The translations under genes were made by a program, and so were the position numbers. The notes below the pieces were generated by a model. The model worked only from the letters and a program-made list of their open reading frames with translations. It ran no database searches and was not told where the DNA came from. From the NCBI RefSeq assembly GCF_958295425.1, contig NC_081144.1, forward strand, positions 23,112,898 through 23,176,897: a DNA stretch of 64,000 bases, given 5' to 3'. The DNA is from Solea solea (Eukaryota; Chordata; Actinopteri; Pleuronectiformes; Soleidae). Below, piece after piece: positions 34,720 to 45,840 of the stretch; the stretch's first letter is position 1, and each line of letters begins with the position of its first letter.

Positions 34720-35365
34720 CTTTTTTTCTGAGGTTCAAATTGAGTCGAGCCGATGCTAAAATGTGAAGTCAACAGACTGCCGGCCACTGATTGGTCAAAG
34801 AGCGGCGTCATTGGAAGAGTCGTGAGCGCGACGTTTAACGACAGCACTGCCAAAAAACGGAGTCTGTGCTCTGGTCTGACGGAGTCTGTGCTCCGGTCTC
34901 ACGGAGTCTGTGCTCTGGTCTGACGGAGTCTGTGCTCCGGTCTCACGGAGTCTGTGCTCTGGTCTGATGGAGTCTGTGCTCCGGTCTCACGGAGTCTGTG
35001 CTCTAGTCTGATGGAGTCTGTGCTCCGGTCTGACGGAGTCTGTGCTCCGGTCTCACGGAGTCTGTGCTCCGGTCTCACGGAGTCTGTGCCCCGCTCTGAC
35101 GGAGTCTGTGCTCCAGTCTCACGGAGTCTGTGCTCCGGTCTCACGGAGTCTGTGCCCCGGTCTGACGGAGTCTGTGCTCCGGTCTGATGGAGTCTGTGCT
35201 CCGGTCACACGGAGTCTGTGCTCCGGTCTGATGGAGTCTGTGCTCTGGTCTCACAGAGTCTGTGCTCCGGTCACACGGAGTCTGTGCTCCGGTCTGACAC
35301 GGCGTACTGAAACATTCGTGAACAAATCTTTTCATATGAACTTATTCTAATAATTCAGTTACACC
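34720..35365. mobile_element. MITE copy interrupted by a 440-bp minisatellite
   Basis: The left flank (GAGTCGAGCC, then ACTGCCGGCCACTGATTGG) matches the minus strand of the 9.4-kb MITE. The right flank (AACAAATCTTTTCATATGAA, then TTCTAATAATTCAG) matches 56606-56640. Both flanks therefore come from one MITE family, with the tandem array between them. The array unit (GGAGTCTGTGCT) resembles the MITE's own GGAGTCTGGTGT segment, so it may have grown from within the element. Confidence 0.6.
34859..35298. repeat. 22-bp minisatellite, exactly 20 units
   Basis: Units start every 22 bp from 34859 to 35277 with no insertion or deletion; each begins GGAGTCTGTG. Variation is confined to a few positions: CTCC/CTCT/CCCC in the middle and TGAC/TCAC/TGAT/ACAC at the end. 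Early units alternate TGAC and TCAC ends, which suggests a 44-bp dimer. Three units are 66 nt, so long repetitive frames occur on both strands; these are not evidence of protein. Confidence 0.98.
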
Positions 35366-35689
35366 AAAAACAAATGGTTTGTGCCGTTTGCATAAAAAGA
35401 CGTTGCAGCAGTTTCATGCAGCCGTGCTATGTTGACCCAAGTCGTGCCAGAACTGTATTATGTAAAGCGCCATCAATCAGATTAATAAGCATCAGTACAG
35501 CTGTATTGCTGACATCTTACTCCTCTGCACATGTCTCCCATCCTCGGTTGGTGTATGGGAGTTGAATTCTTAGGATCCCACAGATGCCTTGTTCATTGAT
35601 TTCTGTATCATGTATGTATTATAAACTGATAAAAAAGCATACATATGGGGTGGTGTATGTTCACGTTGTGCTGATAAATGTTACACCCT

Positions 35690-36270
35690 GCACCTTTCAT
35701 TTCCTTCTCGCTGTATCCTCACTCACCGCACACTTCTCAGAACACTGCGGGCCCACGATATGATGAATGCCTCTGATACAGCGTAGGCTGCCAAACACAC
35801 TCTGAGATCACCCTCCAGCCATTTATTAAATTTATGCCACCACTAATGCTGAAGACCGAGAGCTAATTTTGGACGGCGACTTCTCTCTAATGGTTTTTGT
35901 GTTTCTTTACAGTGGCGAGCGCCGTGGCCCCAGAGCTGTTAGCGTGGCCGTAGATTCCCACGAAGAGCACTGCACTCCACTCTGTGCAATCAGCTTTAAT
36001 TATGAGCGCTCAGTCATGCTGAGAGAAGCATTTGCACAAACTTTTTCTAGACTCCTCTGTTTTTTTTCCTGCTCAGCTCTCAAGTCAAACAGACGGTTTA
36101 TTCCCGGGCTTCAAGCCCCTGCGTGCATTTCTGCCCATTTCTGCCCCCGGGCTTCAGCAGAGGCCTCCCTGGGGACGGTCACGACACCATCAGCTCTGCT
36201 TAATACCTCCAATTATATCTCACTTGGTCCTGCGTTCGATTCTGTTGGTCTGTTCATCTAACGACCAACT
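35690..36270. promoter_or_regulatory. Candidate conserved non-coding element
   Basis: Unique-looking DNA with ATTTATTAAATTTATGCC, CACTAATGCTG, GAGAGCTAATTTTGG, CAGCTTTAATTATGAGCG and CTTAATACCTCCAATTATA. A TTTCTTTACAG acceptor-like site lies at about 35901-35911, but the following frame has no recognisable domain. Enhancer-like texture; an exon is the less likely alternative. Confidence 0.3.
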
Positions 36271-36289
36271 TTGTATATGACTAAAAAAA

Positions 36290-36545
36290 TGATGGATTAC
36301 AATAGCGCTTGTTCCGTGCATCGGTGTGAAGTTTGTCGCGTCTCCTACAGGTCGATGGAAGCCTGGATTTACAAATACAGATTAGCATAGTGCATAACAA
36401 TTAAGAGGAAGAGTGGATCGATGTCACTCACCAAAATAAGACGGCCTCAGACAAATAAGCCTCCCTGGGGATTTCCAGCCAGTTTAGTCTCTGACTCACG
36501 GCAGGAAGCAGCAGCAGCAGCAGGGGTAAGAAAGGCTGAGAGGTA
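36290..36545. promoter_or_regulatory. Possible conserved non-coding block
   Basis: Contains TTAGCATAGTGCATAACAAT and TAAGAGGAAGAG without repeat signatures, ending in a short AGC-triplet run. Weak. Confidence 0.18.
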
Positions 36546-36608
36546 AGACTTCAGAGTTTGAGACTATGAGGGTATTTGAAGTGGAGGCTGGTTACATGAA
36601 TGCGTGAT

Positions 36609-36621
36609 GGGGGGGGGGGGG
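36609..36621. repeat. Poly-G run (13 G)
   Basis: Uninterrupted G run leading into GAGAGC. Confidence 0.92.
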
Positions 36622-36946
36622 AGAGCAAGGATTAGGGAGGATGATATTAAAAAAAAAGGAAACAGACTTAGAAAGGATAAGAAAGACAAGGTTTGAAAGA
36701 AAAGGAACATTTTGAGCCCGAGAGATGATTGGAAAAGGATTGGACACGAGAAAGAAGAGCAGAGAGAGAGACGGGGTGCTTAGTGGGGAAGTGGGGTGCA
36801 AATTCAAAGAATGGACGTGAATAGCAGCCAAGGCAGTTTTGTATTAACATAATTAACAGATGGCGTCAGTGATTAGGTTACACGCGGATTCAGGAAGCTA
36901 GGGGTTGTTAGCTTAGAGTGTTAGGGCTGCACATTCTGTCAGCTGA

Positions 36947-36972
36947 GGAGAGAGAGAGAGAGAGAGAGAGAA
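36947..36972. repeat. (GA)n microsatellite
   Basis: About 11 GA units. Confidence 0.95.
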
Positions 36973-37027
36973 AAAAAGAACAATGTCAGTGGAGTGAATT
37001 AAATCAACAACACCTACACACGTCCAA

Positions 37028-37131
37028 ACACACACACACACACACACACACAGAGGCAGGACATCATGCACGTGTGTGTGTGTGTGTGTGAACACATAGA
37101 CACCTGCACACACACAGGCATATGGTATGTG

Positions 37132-37163
<32 letters not shown>
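37028..37163. repeat. Compound (CA)n-(GT)n-(CA)n array
   Basis: CA tract 37028-37052, GT tract 37071-37090, CA tract 37133-37163. CA and GT tracts on one strand are reverse complements, so long alternative hairpins are possible. Confidence 0.96.
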
Positions 37164-37164
<1 letters not shown>

Positions 37165-37179
37165 TGGTAATGAGCTCAC

Positions 37180-37450
37180 TAACACGCACACTACTCCAAT
37201 TGCAGTATTAAAATGCATTGTTTCGGGCTTTTTTTAGTGTACCAGCGAGGGACATAAAGGCATTTTATGAGCCATGGCCCACTTTCAAAGCTTTGTCTGC
37301 TATAAACGCAGCTTTGATATGAGAATAGTGACATGCTGCTGGGAGAAGACTCTTTGTGACTCAGTAAAATGTAAAAATAGTCCTGTTGGCGCACTAATGT
37401 GAACATGGTGATGCCTTTTGTTCTGCATGCCATTGTGTGCAGCTATAGGC
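37180..37450. promoter_or_regulatory. Possible conserved non-coding block
   Basis: GGTAATGAGCTCACTAAC, CTCCAATTGCAGTATTAA and CATTTTATGAGCCATGG in unique-looking sequence. Weak evidence. Confidence 0.18.
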
Positions 37451-37453
37451 AGC

Positions 37454-37454
<1 letters not shown>

Positions 37455-37501
<47 letters not shown>
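37455..37501. repeat. (GT)n(GA)n compound microsatellite
   Basis: About 12 GT units run directly into about 11 GA units. Confidence 0.97.
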
Positions 37502-37743
37502 TACACCTGGTTCAGTCTCAATAATACCATCGTGTTTATGCATTTGCGTCTGCGTTATTGTGTTATTGCTTCAGTCTGGCCTGGTAAATTCGCTTATACG
37601 GCACAGTATACAGTATTTCTGTATTTGTTATTATTATTATTTTTTATTAATTTCAAACTAACACAAACAAAAACAAAAAAACATGAACATCACATAAACA
37701 AAAAGTATGTATATTATGGAAAGGATAGTGTCAAATACTGCAG

Positions 37744-38480
37744 CGAAATTGAAATGATAACGGTCCTAATACGGATTCTTGTGGTACACCACAATAACAA
37801 TTCTTTCTTTTTGACCAATTGATCATCCTATTTCTATTATTTTTATCATTAAGAACATAGTAATAATACATAATAAATGTATTAGGCGCCTTGAGTTCCA
37901 CAGCCATGGAGCTAAAGGCTCTGGAACCCAAAATATTGAGACTGAAAATGTTGCCATGTGGTAGGAGGTTGATGAGGAAAAGAATGGGACCCAGGATGGA
38001 ACCCTGGGAACACCTGAGTTCTGGGAACACCTGAGTTCTACAGCCATGGAGCTAAAGGCTCTGGAACCCAAAATATTGAAACTGAAAATGTTGCCATGTG
38101 GTAGGAGGTTGATGAGGAAAAGAATGGGACCCAGGATGGAACCCTGGGAACACCTGAGTGCAGTCAGAGAGATAAGCTCAGAACCAGGTGAGAGGGAAGC
38201 CAGTGAATCCTATTGAGACTAATCTTTAGAGGAAGGTGGTGTGCTCAGGTCAAGCAGGATGTGTATAGTAAAGAGACCAGAGTCAGACAGAGTCATTTGT
38301 ACTGTGGAGCCAGGACAGGAACCAGATTGAAGTTCTTCAAACAGATTGTTATTGGAAATGTGAGAATGAGCTACTGACACATATTTCCATGTAAGCAATG
38401 TCTGCAAAAAAACAACAGGGTCACATGCTTTTGAAAGTCCTACAAAATTCCCACCAGTTGTGGCTCCATCATTCACCTGT
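37744..38480 (-). mobile_element. L2/CR1-type LINE fragment, rearranged
   Basis: On the minus strand the order is NNLFEELQSGSCPGST (38362-38290), a match to the NNLFExFQSGFRPxHST start of fish LINE reverse transcriptase; then DSGLFTIHILLDLS (about 38285-38240), the motif A region; then SQGSILGPILFLINLLP (about 38160-38110), the motif B region. A region resembling the LINE C terminus (APWLWNS in another frame) follows directly, so the catalytic YADD region is deleted. Motif B occurs three times (about 38140, 38000 and 37770). Many stops; inactive. Confidence 0.75.
37893..38160. repeat. 140-bp tandem duplication inside the LINE fragment
   Basis: The block starting GAGTTCCACAGCCATGGAGC at 37893 is repeated at 38033 (GAGTTCTACAGCC...) with very few differences. 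A 17-bp TGGGAACACCTGAGTTC doublet sits at the junction (38005-38038). Recent duplication. Confidence 0.93.
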
Positions 38481-38711
38481 TTGATATTATATTGTATTAC
38501 TCACTTCTCGTCTGCTGCCATGTGAATATGTCTCCGGGTGTTTGTGTCTGTCTCTATCTCCGTCTGTCTTTCGCGTCGTCCTACTGGGTTTTGTTTCTCC
38601 CTGTATACTCACATCGCGCGTCTGTGCGCCATATGGACAGAAAGACAGACAGACTATACGATGGAAACAAACAGTCTGAAGTGAAAACAAAAATAAAAAA
38701 AAAACACATAG

Positions 38712-38713
<2 letters not shown>

Positions 38714-38742
<29 letters not shown>
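38714..38742. repeat. (TG)n microsatellite
   Basis: About 14 TG units. Confidence 0.97.
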
Positions 38743-38747
<5 letters not shown>

Positions 38748-38849
38748 GTGGTGTCTGTGTCTTCAAAGCAATCTGGTTTTAATGACTGTGGGACATTGTC
38801 CAGCATGTAATTCAGACAGGGAGGAATGTGTTTGGACTGTTTGGCGCAT

Positions 38850-38873
38850 ATGTGTGTGTGTGTGTGTGTGTGT
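38850..38873. repeat. (TG)n microsatellite
   Basis: About 12 TG units. Confidence 0.96.
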
Positions 38874-39119
38874 AGGTGCAGCCTGTGTCCTGCTCCAGTG
38901 CAGCCTGGCATGATTGGGACTGCCCCTCTGGTGGTTTTGCAAATCAATCTCAGATCTTCAAACTCAGACGGAGACTCTGACAGTGACTAGCAGTTTCCTG
39001 GAACGCTCGTCTCCCCTTATATAACGTCACATGCTCTCAGTGACTTGTGCTCTGTCATCAGGCGAGCTGGCGTGTGATGATATTGGGTGACTCCGTCCGC
39101 CCCGAGGCTGTTTGGACAG

Positions 39120-39510
39120 AATAAAATGGGTCATTCAGTCTCTCCGTCTTCCCGTTTGGCCACATGTTGATGCATTTGGTATAATCTGGCAATTAAGGAG
39201 GCTCATTAGTGGTTGATGGATAGATTATCGCTGAAGATTTAGTCTGAATGCGGCGTTTACATCAGGCACCGGCACCGATGTCATGTCTCAACCTCAGTCT
39301 TACTGTGTTACTGCTGCGTTTAATCCTTTAGCCCAGGCTCGTAATAATCACTGCCTGGCTTGTTTCCTAAGAAATCTAATATGTATGCAATTCATTATTC
39401 CAAAGCCGGAATTATTACATTTTACTTTAATACATAAATTATTACTCCTCTGTTGGCAAAACTTTCTACATTTTCCTCTGTGTTGAATCACTAACAGAGT
39501 CAAAACCAAT
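39120..39510. promoter_or_regulatory. Candidate conserved non-coding element
   Basis: Dense AT-core motifs: CAATTAAGGAGGCTCATTAG, GATTATCGCTGAAG, TCGTAATAATCACTG, AATTCATTATTCC, GGAATTATTACATT and ATAAATTATTACTCC, with no repeat signature. One of the better enhancer-like blocks in the window. Inference from composition. Confidence 0.33.
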
Positions 39511-39624
39511 AATACTGTTTTTGTTGCTTTTCATTTGTGGGTTACAGGAGCATTTCTTCCAAATGTGTGCATTTCTTTGGATGATTCGCTTTGTGGATTG
39601 GACAGAATTCTTCTTCTTTTTCTT

Positions 39625-39650
39625 TTTCTTTTTTTTTATATATATATAAT
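39625..39650. repeat. T-rich run with TATATA tail
   Basis: TCTTTTTC-type pyrimidine run followed by a short TA tract. Confidence 0.8.
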
Positions 39651-40164
39651 TAAATCCCTCTGCAATTTAGGAACTTTTATGGATCAATCTCTGGCTCTTG
39701 ACCATCATGTAAATCACTGGGTTCACTCATGTTTTTAAGAAACTGCTATACTTTACTAAATTTTTGTACTTGTACTCCCTCCATTAGAACACAAATACTG
39801 GACTTTAAACTCTTTAGTTAGAATACAACAAGAGGAATTCACCATTTACAAGAAAACCATTTTAACCAAGTCAAAATAAATCATTATTCATTTTTCATTG
39901 CATTTTTGCGGCCTGGGCTTTCTTTTGCTCGACCAGAAAACATTAAAAATCAGTGGCACCATCACCATCCTGCAAGTATATGTGTACTTCTACTTCTAAG
40001 TAAATAATGGGAGTACTTTTGCCACCTATAATTACAGTGTCAGCTCTTGTAATACCACACTTCAGGTTCTTGTGGAAAACCATTTGGTTCGGAACCCGGA
40101 AAAGTAATATAGAAAAACTTTTGGTTACTTCATCGGTGGGCGTGTCAGCGAACGAAGAACATTA

Positions 40165-40208
40165 TAGTAAGTCGCTTTGGATAAATTCTTAAATGTAAAT
40201 GTAAATGC
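40165..40208 (+). mobile_element. Fish retroelement 3'-tail fragment (TAAGTCGCTTTGGATAAA)
   Basis: AGTAAGTCGCTTTGGATAAA followed by TAAATGTAAATGTAAATG is a very common 3' tail of a fish short retroelement with (TAAATG)n end. Only the tail is recognisable. Confidence 0.65.
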
Positions 40209-40520
40209 ATTTTGCAACACCTGTTGTTGATGATGATGATGAAGAGCTGTGGAACTCTGGCTCTACTTTACTGGTGTGAACATGCGGGGACTAGACGAGG
40301 ACCATGTCGGTGCTTGCTAGTGTTAAAGTGCTCTGGGATGGAGGGCGAGCGTGCATGACGCTAAATTGCATCATTAAGTTGATAATATACTCCTGTGCTT
40401 CTCTTACTGTGACCTGTCAAAATGAATGCTGTCAGTCATATTTGTATGGGAACTCTCCTGGGGTTTGAGTCCAGGTCGCACCCCACAGTCAGGCTTCTCC
40501 AGTCCTGTGCCCGCGTCCTG

Positions 40521-40524
40521 CCCC

Positions 40525-40555
<31 letters not shown>

Positions 40556-40557
40556 AC
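40521..40557. repeat. Poly-C (21 C) plus (CA)n
   Basis: Uninterrupted 21-C run followed by about 8 CA units. Confidence 0.96.
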
Positions 40558-40765
40558 TCCAGATGGGAATCAATGCAGTGTTAGAGTGATGGTGTGCTGT
40601 GGCTGTGCTTGGGTCATTTTATGGTGTGGACATGGAAATAGAGGATCAATCAGAGCCATGATATCTTATTACTAACGTTAATTCACCCAGAGCAGTATGG
40701 ATCCATGCATTAGCATGGCCGAGGCTTGATTTAGAGCAGAGTGGAATTGAGTGTTGAGAGAAGTA

Positions 40766-40793
40766 CGTGTGTGTGTGTGTGTGTGTGTGTGTG
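40766..40793. repeat. (GT)n microsatellite
   Basis: About 14 GT units. Confidence 0.97.
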
Positions 40794-41390
40794 AGAGTGT
40801 TTGTTCATGTATGTATGTTGAGGTTTTGTCTGGCTACATTTGTGTCATTTTTTAAATGTAGATTTACCAAAATAAAAAAAATATCAAAAGTGGGCGTGTC
40901 CGAGATTTTTTTTAAACAGGTGAACCTTCTCAACAAGGCCGCTAACACGCACCTGTGTGTAAAATGTGACATCTATCAGCCTCAAACTCAGAAGGACTCA
41001 ATAAGCAGTCATGAAGCAGGAAATCGGCTCAATGATTTTACTCAGGAATCAGAAAAAAAAAACAAGCAAACAATCTAAAATCAGCAGGCAAAAGGCGGGT
41101 CAGAAAAAAACCTCGCCAGAATGGATGGATTCTTGTTTCAACAGTGGACACTCGCGATGAAGTGCTACCAAAAAATACTGAATTCCATCCAAAGTTGCAA
41201 AAGAAAGTGTTCCAAACAATCACGGCTAATGGCTACGCTAACAGCCAGAAGATGAATGCACATCTTATAGTGCTACACCAGAAATGACTTGCATTTGCAT
41301 CGCTGCCAAAAATGAAGCAGACGGAGAACCCGAGAAGTCTAACCTCGTGTCAAGTGGAGTAAGTAAATGCAGATGAAACACAACACACAC

Positions 41391-41424
41391 CAGTTTAAAC
41401 CAGGTTTAAACCAGGTTTAAACCT
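41391..41424. repeat. 12-bp tandem repeat (CAGGTTTAAAC)
   Basis: Three copies of a unit built on the palindrome GTTTAAAC. Short. Confidence 0.85.
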
Positions 41425-41813
41425 GTGGTGGAAATGAAATGGCGCGCTCATGTTTCCATACATAGGTTGAAAGCAGACTGAATTCAGTGTGGACTGTACT
41501 TCAGCTCTCCAACAGTCAGAACAGACCTCGGCCAGACAGCTTCACTTATCAAACAAAGTGCAAATCTCCAGGAGCTGGTGATCACTCACGTTGGCCCTGT
41601 TGCTGTTGCCTCCTGGGAATATTTTCTGGTGTACAATATTTGTGAGGAGTGCGGCTCACCACGGAGAGGTCGCCCTCAGACCATGTTTTATTCATCCAGC
41701 CTGTCACTCACGCCGGCTTGTTTTGGTTTTTGTTTAATTTTTCTTCTGAAGACCAACATGTGCATATATGTGTGTGTGTGTAGAGTTGATATTATGGTGT
41801 GCCTCTCTCTGTA

Positions 41814-41875
41814 CCCCCCCCCCCCCCCCCCCCCCTCTCTCTTGTTATCTCTCTCTCTCTCTCTCAGCCTGTGTG
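41814..41875. repeat. Poly-C (22 C) plus (CT)n
   Basis: 22 C (41814-41835) then CT runs; a 60-bp pyrimidine-rich tract. Confidence 0.96.
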
Positions 41876-42639
41876 TTTGTGTGGGTGATTCATCTATTGA
41901 AAGATGAAAAGCCAGGCCATGTGCTGTGCAGACAAACAGAGCTGGTGCAGAGTTCAACAATAAGGACTGACCGGTGGCTCAGGGCCAGACGGACGTTCAC
42001 TTGGACCGCTCGCCTGGTTAATTAATTGCCAAAGTGCAACAGAGGCAAAACAAATCTTATGTCTAAAACAGGCTATACTGTATATCCACGACGCACATCC
42101 ATTCTGCTCCTGATAGGCCTGCTGTCCACACTACCATGACAAAGCTTTTCAAAGCTTGAAAATGGAGACATTTCATTTCCAAACTTTCACATTCACCGTT
42201 TGATTCTCATCAACAGTAAGTCATTATGCAACAAAGTTACCGCAGTTATAAACTTGCGAGTAGTAGTAGTAACTTGGACACACGTCGTTTTTATATTAGA
42301 AAATGCTGCGTATGAAAACACAGCAGCATGGATCTTTGTCTGTTTGATCTGTATCAGAATAAAGAAGTGCCCGTGATAATGAGGTTATGGGAGCTGTTAC
42401 TAAAAAACGAGTGGTATAAATAAATGAAATGAACATTTCTGCTCGTCCACACGACTATGCAACCCTGGAAAATCTACAGTAGTTTTAATGTGAGCTTAAA
42501 GAACACATTAAAACTGAACAGTTTTAATTCATAAGACTTGCATAACACAATAATAACACAATACAATAACGGAGAGGAGGTGCAGAACATTGACTTAGGT
42601 CTTCAAGTCATATAAATGCATACTGTTGGTTTGTGGACA

Positions 42640-42775
42640 AGAGAGACATTTGAAAATATCATCATTTTCAGGTTTTTCGCGAAACACGATCAACATTTTT
42701 CTACTCGCTTCATCGAGAAAGTCATTACGATGAATTGATTATGATAATAATCATGAGTTGCAGCCCTTCCGTCGA
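42640..42775 (-). mobile_element. Partial copy of the ATTAAT-rich MITE
   Basis: GTGGACAAGAGAGACATTTG, CATCATTTTCAGGTTTTTCG, ACGATCAACATTTTT and the end ATGAGTTGCAGCCCT parallel the right half of the 56.7-kb copy. Left half missing. Confidence 0.6.
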
Positions 42776-43735
42776 CTAAACCAAAAGTGATGCACTTTAA
42801 AAACTGTACATAACATGCTTTGTCGCACCGTGCTGCTAAAGAAAGCACAACATTTCGAAATAAACGTGTATCCACTCTCAATCAGATTCGCTTCCAAATG
42901 CGATGGATTCTTCCACAGATCATGAGACGCTTTTATCGTCTATTTAAATATATCAGTCAAAATGAATCAATATCAGAGTGGAGTATTTCAATCTTCCATC
43001 TGGGATGCTTTGCGTGGAGATTGTTGAAGAATAACAGCCTGAACTCATCCTGAAACTTTCCATTTCAAATGAAGAAACCCTTCTTTTCTTGCAACCCATA
43101 CAGACATTACCACTTCATTTTCATAAATGCCTTTCACACACAATTCAAATGCAGTGTTTCCTGCCATTGGGCGCAATGTACAAAACCCGTGTGTGAATGA
43201 CTTTAAGAGAAAGAAAAAAACAAATAGAATTTACATAATCAAATCCAGTTCTAAAGCATTTGGATTCAACTACAACAAGCTCAAGAGTGCACATGAAAAG
43301 ACAATAGAAAATACCAACAGTTTACAAACAATTTCTCGCTAAGTTGCCTGCAGCTCAGTGCAGCGTGAGCCACAAATACAATACAACAAAGTAGACGCCA
43401 CAGTGGTATGAGTGAGTGAATACTCTGTGGTCAGAGACTAATCTCACAAATCGTGCACAAACTGGGGGAAAATATTGAAAATAATCCACTGCGAGATCAC
43501 TGTCAAGTACAATATTGTTCCATGACTAAGACGGTATTGTTGTAAAAAAGACATTACCGGTATTTAACACACAACACATAGATTCTAACTGTTTTCAGGG
43601 ACGTCAGTCTGCTGAATCTACAGTGTTTATAACCACAACTAGAACTCCACAACTATATGTTCTCACATGTCACAATGTTTCATCCCAGAAGCAACAACAA
43701 CACGCATGCATACGTGCAGATGTAAACAACGGTTT
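42776..43735. other. Non-coding stretch, nothing recognised
   Basis: AT-rich sequence with no gene or repeat that I recognise. Confidence 0.4.
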
Positions 43736-43739
43736 CTGT

Positions 43740-43925
43740 ATTTTTCCCCTCATGTGCTCCCCAGTGGCAAACCACTGTGATGTCACCCACTGGTTTGTGA
43801 ATTTCCATTAGGAAGCCACAAGTAAAGTGCTTTGGCCGGCACCACTGGGACTTTTTGAAATCAGAAGTAATTATGTTTGGACGAATGCGGTCGAGCTGCA
43901 CGTCCACCTACGGCCGTGCAACCCT
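43740..43925. repeat. Dispersed fish repeat (GATGTCACCCACTGGTTTGT)
   Basis: GTGATGTCACCCACTGGTTT, TTGGCCGGCACCACTGGGAC and GAAGTAATTATGTTTGGACG follow the order of a common fish interspersed repeat. It may extend to about 44150. Pattern match from memory. Confidence 0.55.
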
Positions 43926-44176
43926 ATTGGACGGCACTGGCTGTCGATCACATGCCCTGATACAAGCTGTGACTCCAAAGAACTGACTGTAATTTCAAGA
44001 AATGCCTGTAAACGAGTGATTGAGACCATCTGGAAAAGGTCTACTGACTTTATAAATCACATTTCAGACCCTTCTGCATTTGCTTTACTTTTAGACTCAC
44101 AGTCTATGTCCTTTACTGACTTTTGAAGTCAACTCGGGATTTCAGTCATTGCAGCACTGCGACTGTTGTCTGCTTC

Positions 44177-44335
44177 CGCTTCACGGCGCCTTGTCTCACT
44201 CACAGTGCTGTGTGAGTGAGAGGGGGAGTGGCTACGGTCAACGTGTGCTTCTTCTACCGATATCTCTTGCATTACTTACACAAACAACGTCAAGCTCGGC
44301 ACTGCCCGTAGCGCGACACCTGTCAGCTGGACTGC
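44177..44335. repeat. Dispersed repeat, second copy of the 2.1-kb element
   Basis: CTTCACGGCGCCTTGTCTC through GTGAGTGAGA is near-identical to 2106-2149. Downstream blocks also match, but this copy has a single 55-bp unit and internal deletions. Confidence 0.75.
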
Positions 44336-44576
44336 TTTGGTGAGATACACTGTGTCCTGCATGAACTAACGTGAGGCTTAGTTTCATGGACAGCCAGTGG
44401 AAGGATGCAAGAACAGAAGTGTTTGACGGATGAGATGATGACATTACAGTTATCGAGATGGATGGAGGTGTGACTTCACAGTTGTCGGCACCGTGGCAAA
44501 AAAAAAAAAGGATGGAATTACAGATTTCGATGACTGCAAACATTACAAAGAAGCATGGTAGAAGATTAGACAGTTA

Positions 44577-44670
44577 AAGGAATACTTCACCCATTTACAT
44601 TCCCCTGAGTTGAGAAATATCTTCATTCTTTTCTTTGTTACGTGTCCATCAGTGACACAATCGGCTTTCA
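44577..44670 (-). mobile_element. Partial copy of the 47.2-kb foldback element
   Basis: AAAGGAATACTTCACC, CCCCTGAGTTGAGAAATATC and CTTCATTCTTTTCTTTGTTA match the reverse complement of 47440-47590. Only one arm is present; the sequence to its right (to about 45150) may be another part of the element. Confidence 0.7.
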
Positions 44671-45543
44671 CTCACTGGCATAAGTTGAAAGAAGCAGAAG
44701 GATACTCGACCGATGGTTCTGGTCCTATTTCTATAGGACTAGTAAGTGTAAATGGTTTACGTACCATCGTTTGAGCCCGCTGTGTGTCAGACCATGTTAT
44801 TGACGTCATCTCTCCCGATGTATAACATAAACAACGATACTACATTGTCATCATTGTACAAACGACATTGTATTACAGTGTAACCTACATTTCAAACAAT
44901 GTGCATACAATGAGCAATAGGTTATATGAAAACGCAAGCTACACAAACTAAAGCACATTCTTTTGTCTATTTTGTGGGGTTGATTGTCATTTCTTATAGC
45001 TATGAAAAATGTAAAAAATACAATCATATTTGTATAAAATACTATGACCAAGACTCCTTTACCCGCTCTGAAGATATATAGTTTGCCCGTATTGCTGGCT
45101 TGTAATAAACAATACCGTGTGCCAACTGTAGGGGGAGCAAATCCCACGAGTTAGCTTTAGGCAACTGGACTTGAGTTAAATTGAAAATATTTCACAAAGT
45201 GTTGAAATATGAAACAATGCAATTTGGGTTTGGATTGAAACCGAGGCCAAATTAAGTTGACGTCTTTGTTTTTTTTAAAAGCCGTGAATGGTAAAAGCGT
45301 CAGCTGGCAGGACCGTGACTGAAGTCGACACCAGCACCTGAGCACTGGCCACCGCTCACGCAGACACATCTCTGTATCCTCTCATGTAATAAGAACGGGC
45401 AATCGATACTGTCACTGCAGAATCAGAACAGAAAGAGAGCAAAGTGAAATTGACAGACAGGTAGAGGAGTAACAGGTTTAAAGTTGATTTGTGCTCCCTC
45501 TCTCCATCTTTCTCATATTGTCTAGAAGCACCACCCCCGCCAA

Positions 45544-45563
45544 CCCCCCCCCCCCCCCCCCCC
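45544..45563. repeat. Poly-C run (20 C)
   Basis: Uninterrupted run preceded by CACCCCCGCC. Confidence 0.95.
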
Positions 45564-45814
45564 AACTCATCCACTCTTTTTCCACTGCCTCTGTATCATC
45601 TACACACCTTCCCTGTAGAGGTCATTTTAAAGACGAGGTTTGGGCCAATCAAAGTGAAGTTGTATAGCCCTAGTTGTGGCTGCTTGATTGAGAGTGACAT
45701 TGACACGATTACGACAGACAAACTAGATTAAGAACGACGTGGCACTCCCTCTCTTTCTCCGTCTACCCTCTGTCCCTCTCCGTCTTCCCTCTTCTCCCTG
45801 CTCCATTCATCTTT

Positions 45815-45840
45815 ACTCCCTCTCTCTCTCTCTCTCTGCA
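45815..45840. repeat. (CT)n microsatellite
   Basis: About 10 CT units ending in GCAGCTG; acceptor-like, but no exon recognised. Confidence 0.9.

Noticed and set aside
34859..35350. Repeat proteins on both strands of the 22-bp array
   Set aside because: The frames stay open only because a 66-nt triple unit happens to lack stops; both strands are open in overlapping regions, which is a property of the repeat and not selection for protein.
35901..36261. Exon after the TTTCTTTACAG acceptor-like site
   Set aside because: No donor in a sensible position and no recognisable peptide; polypyrimidine-AG sites are expected by chance in 64 kb.
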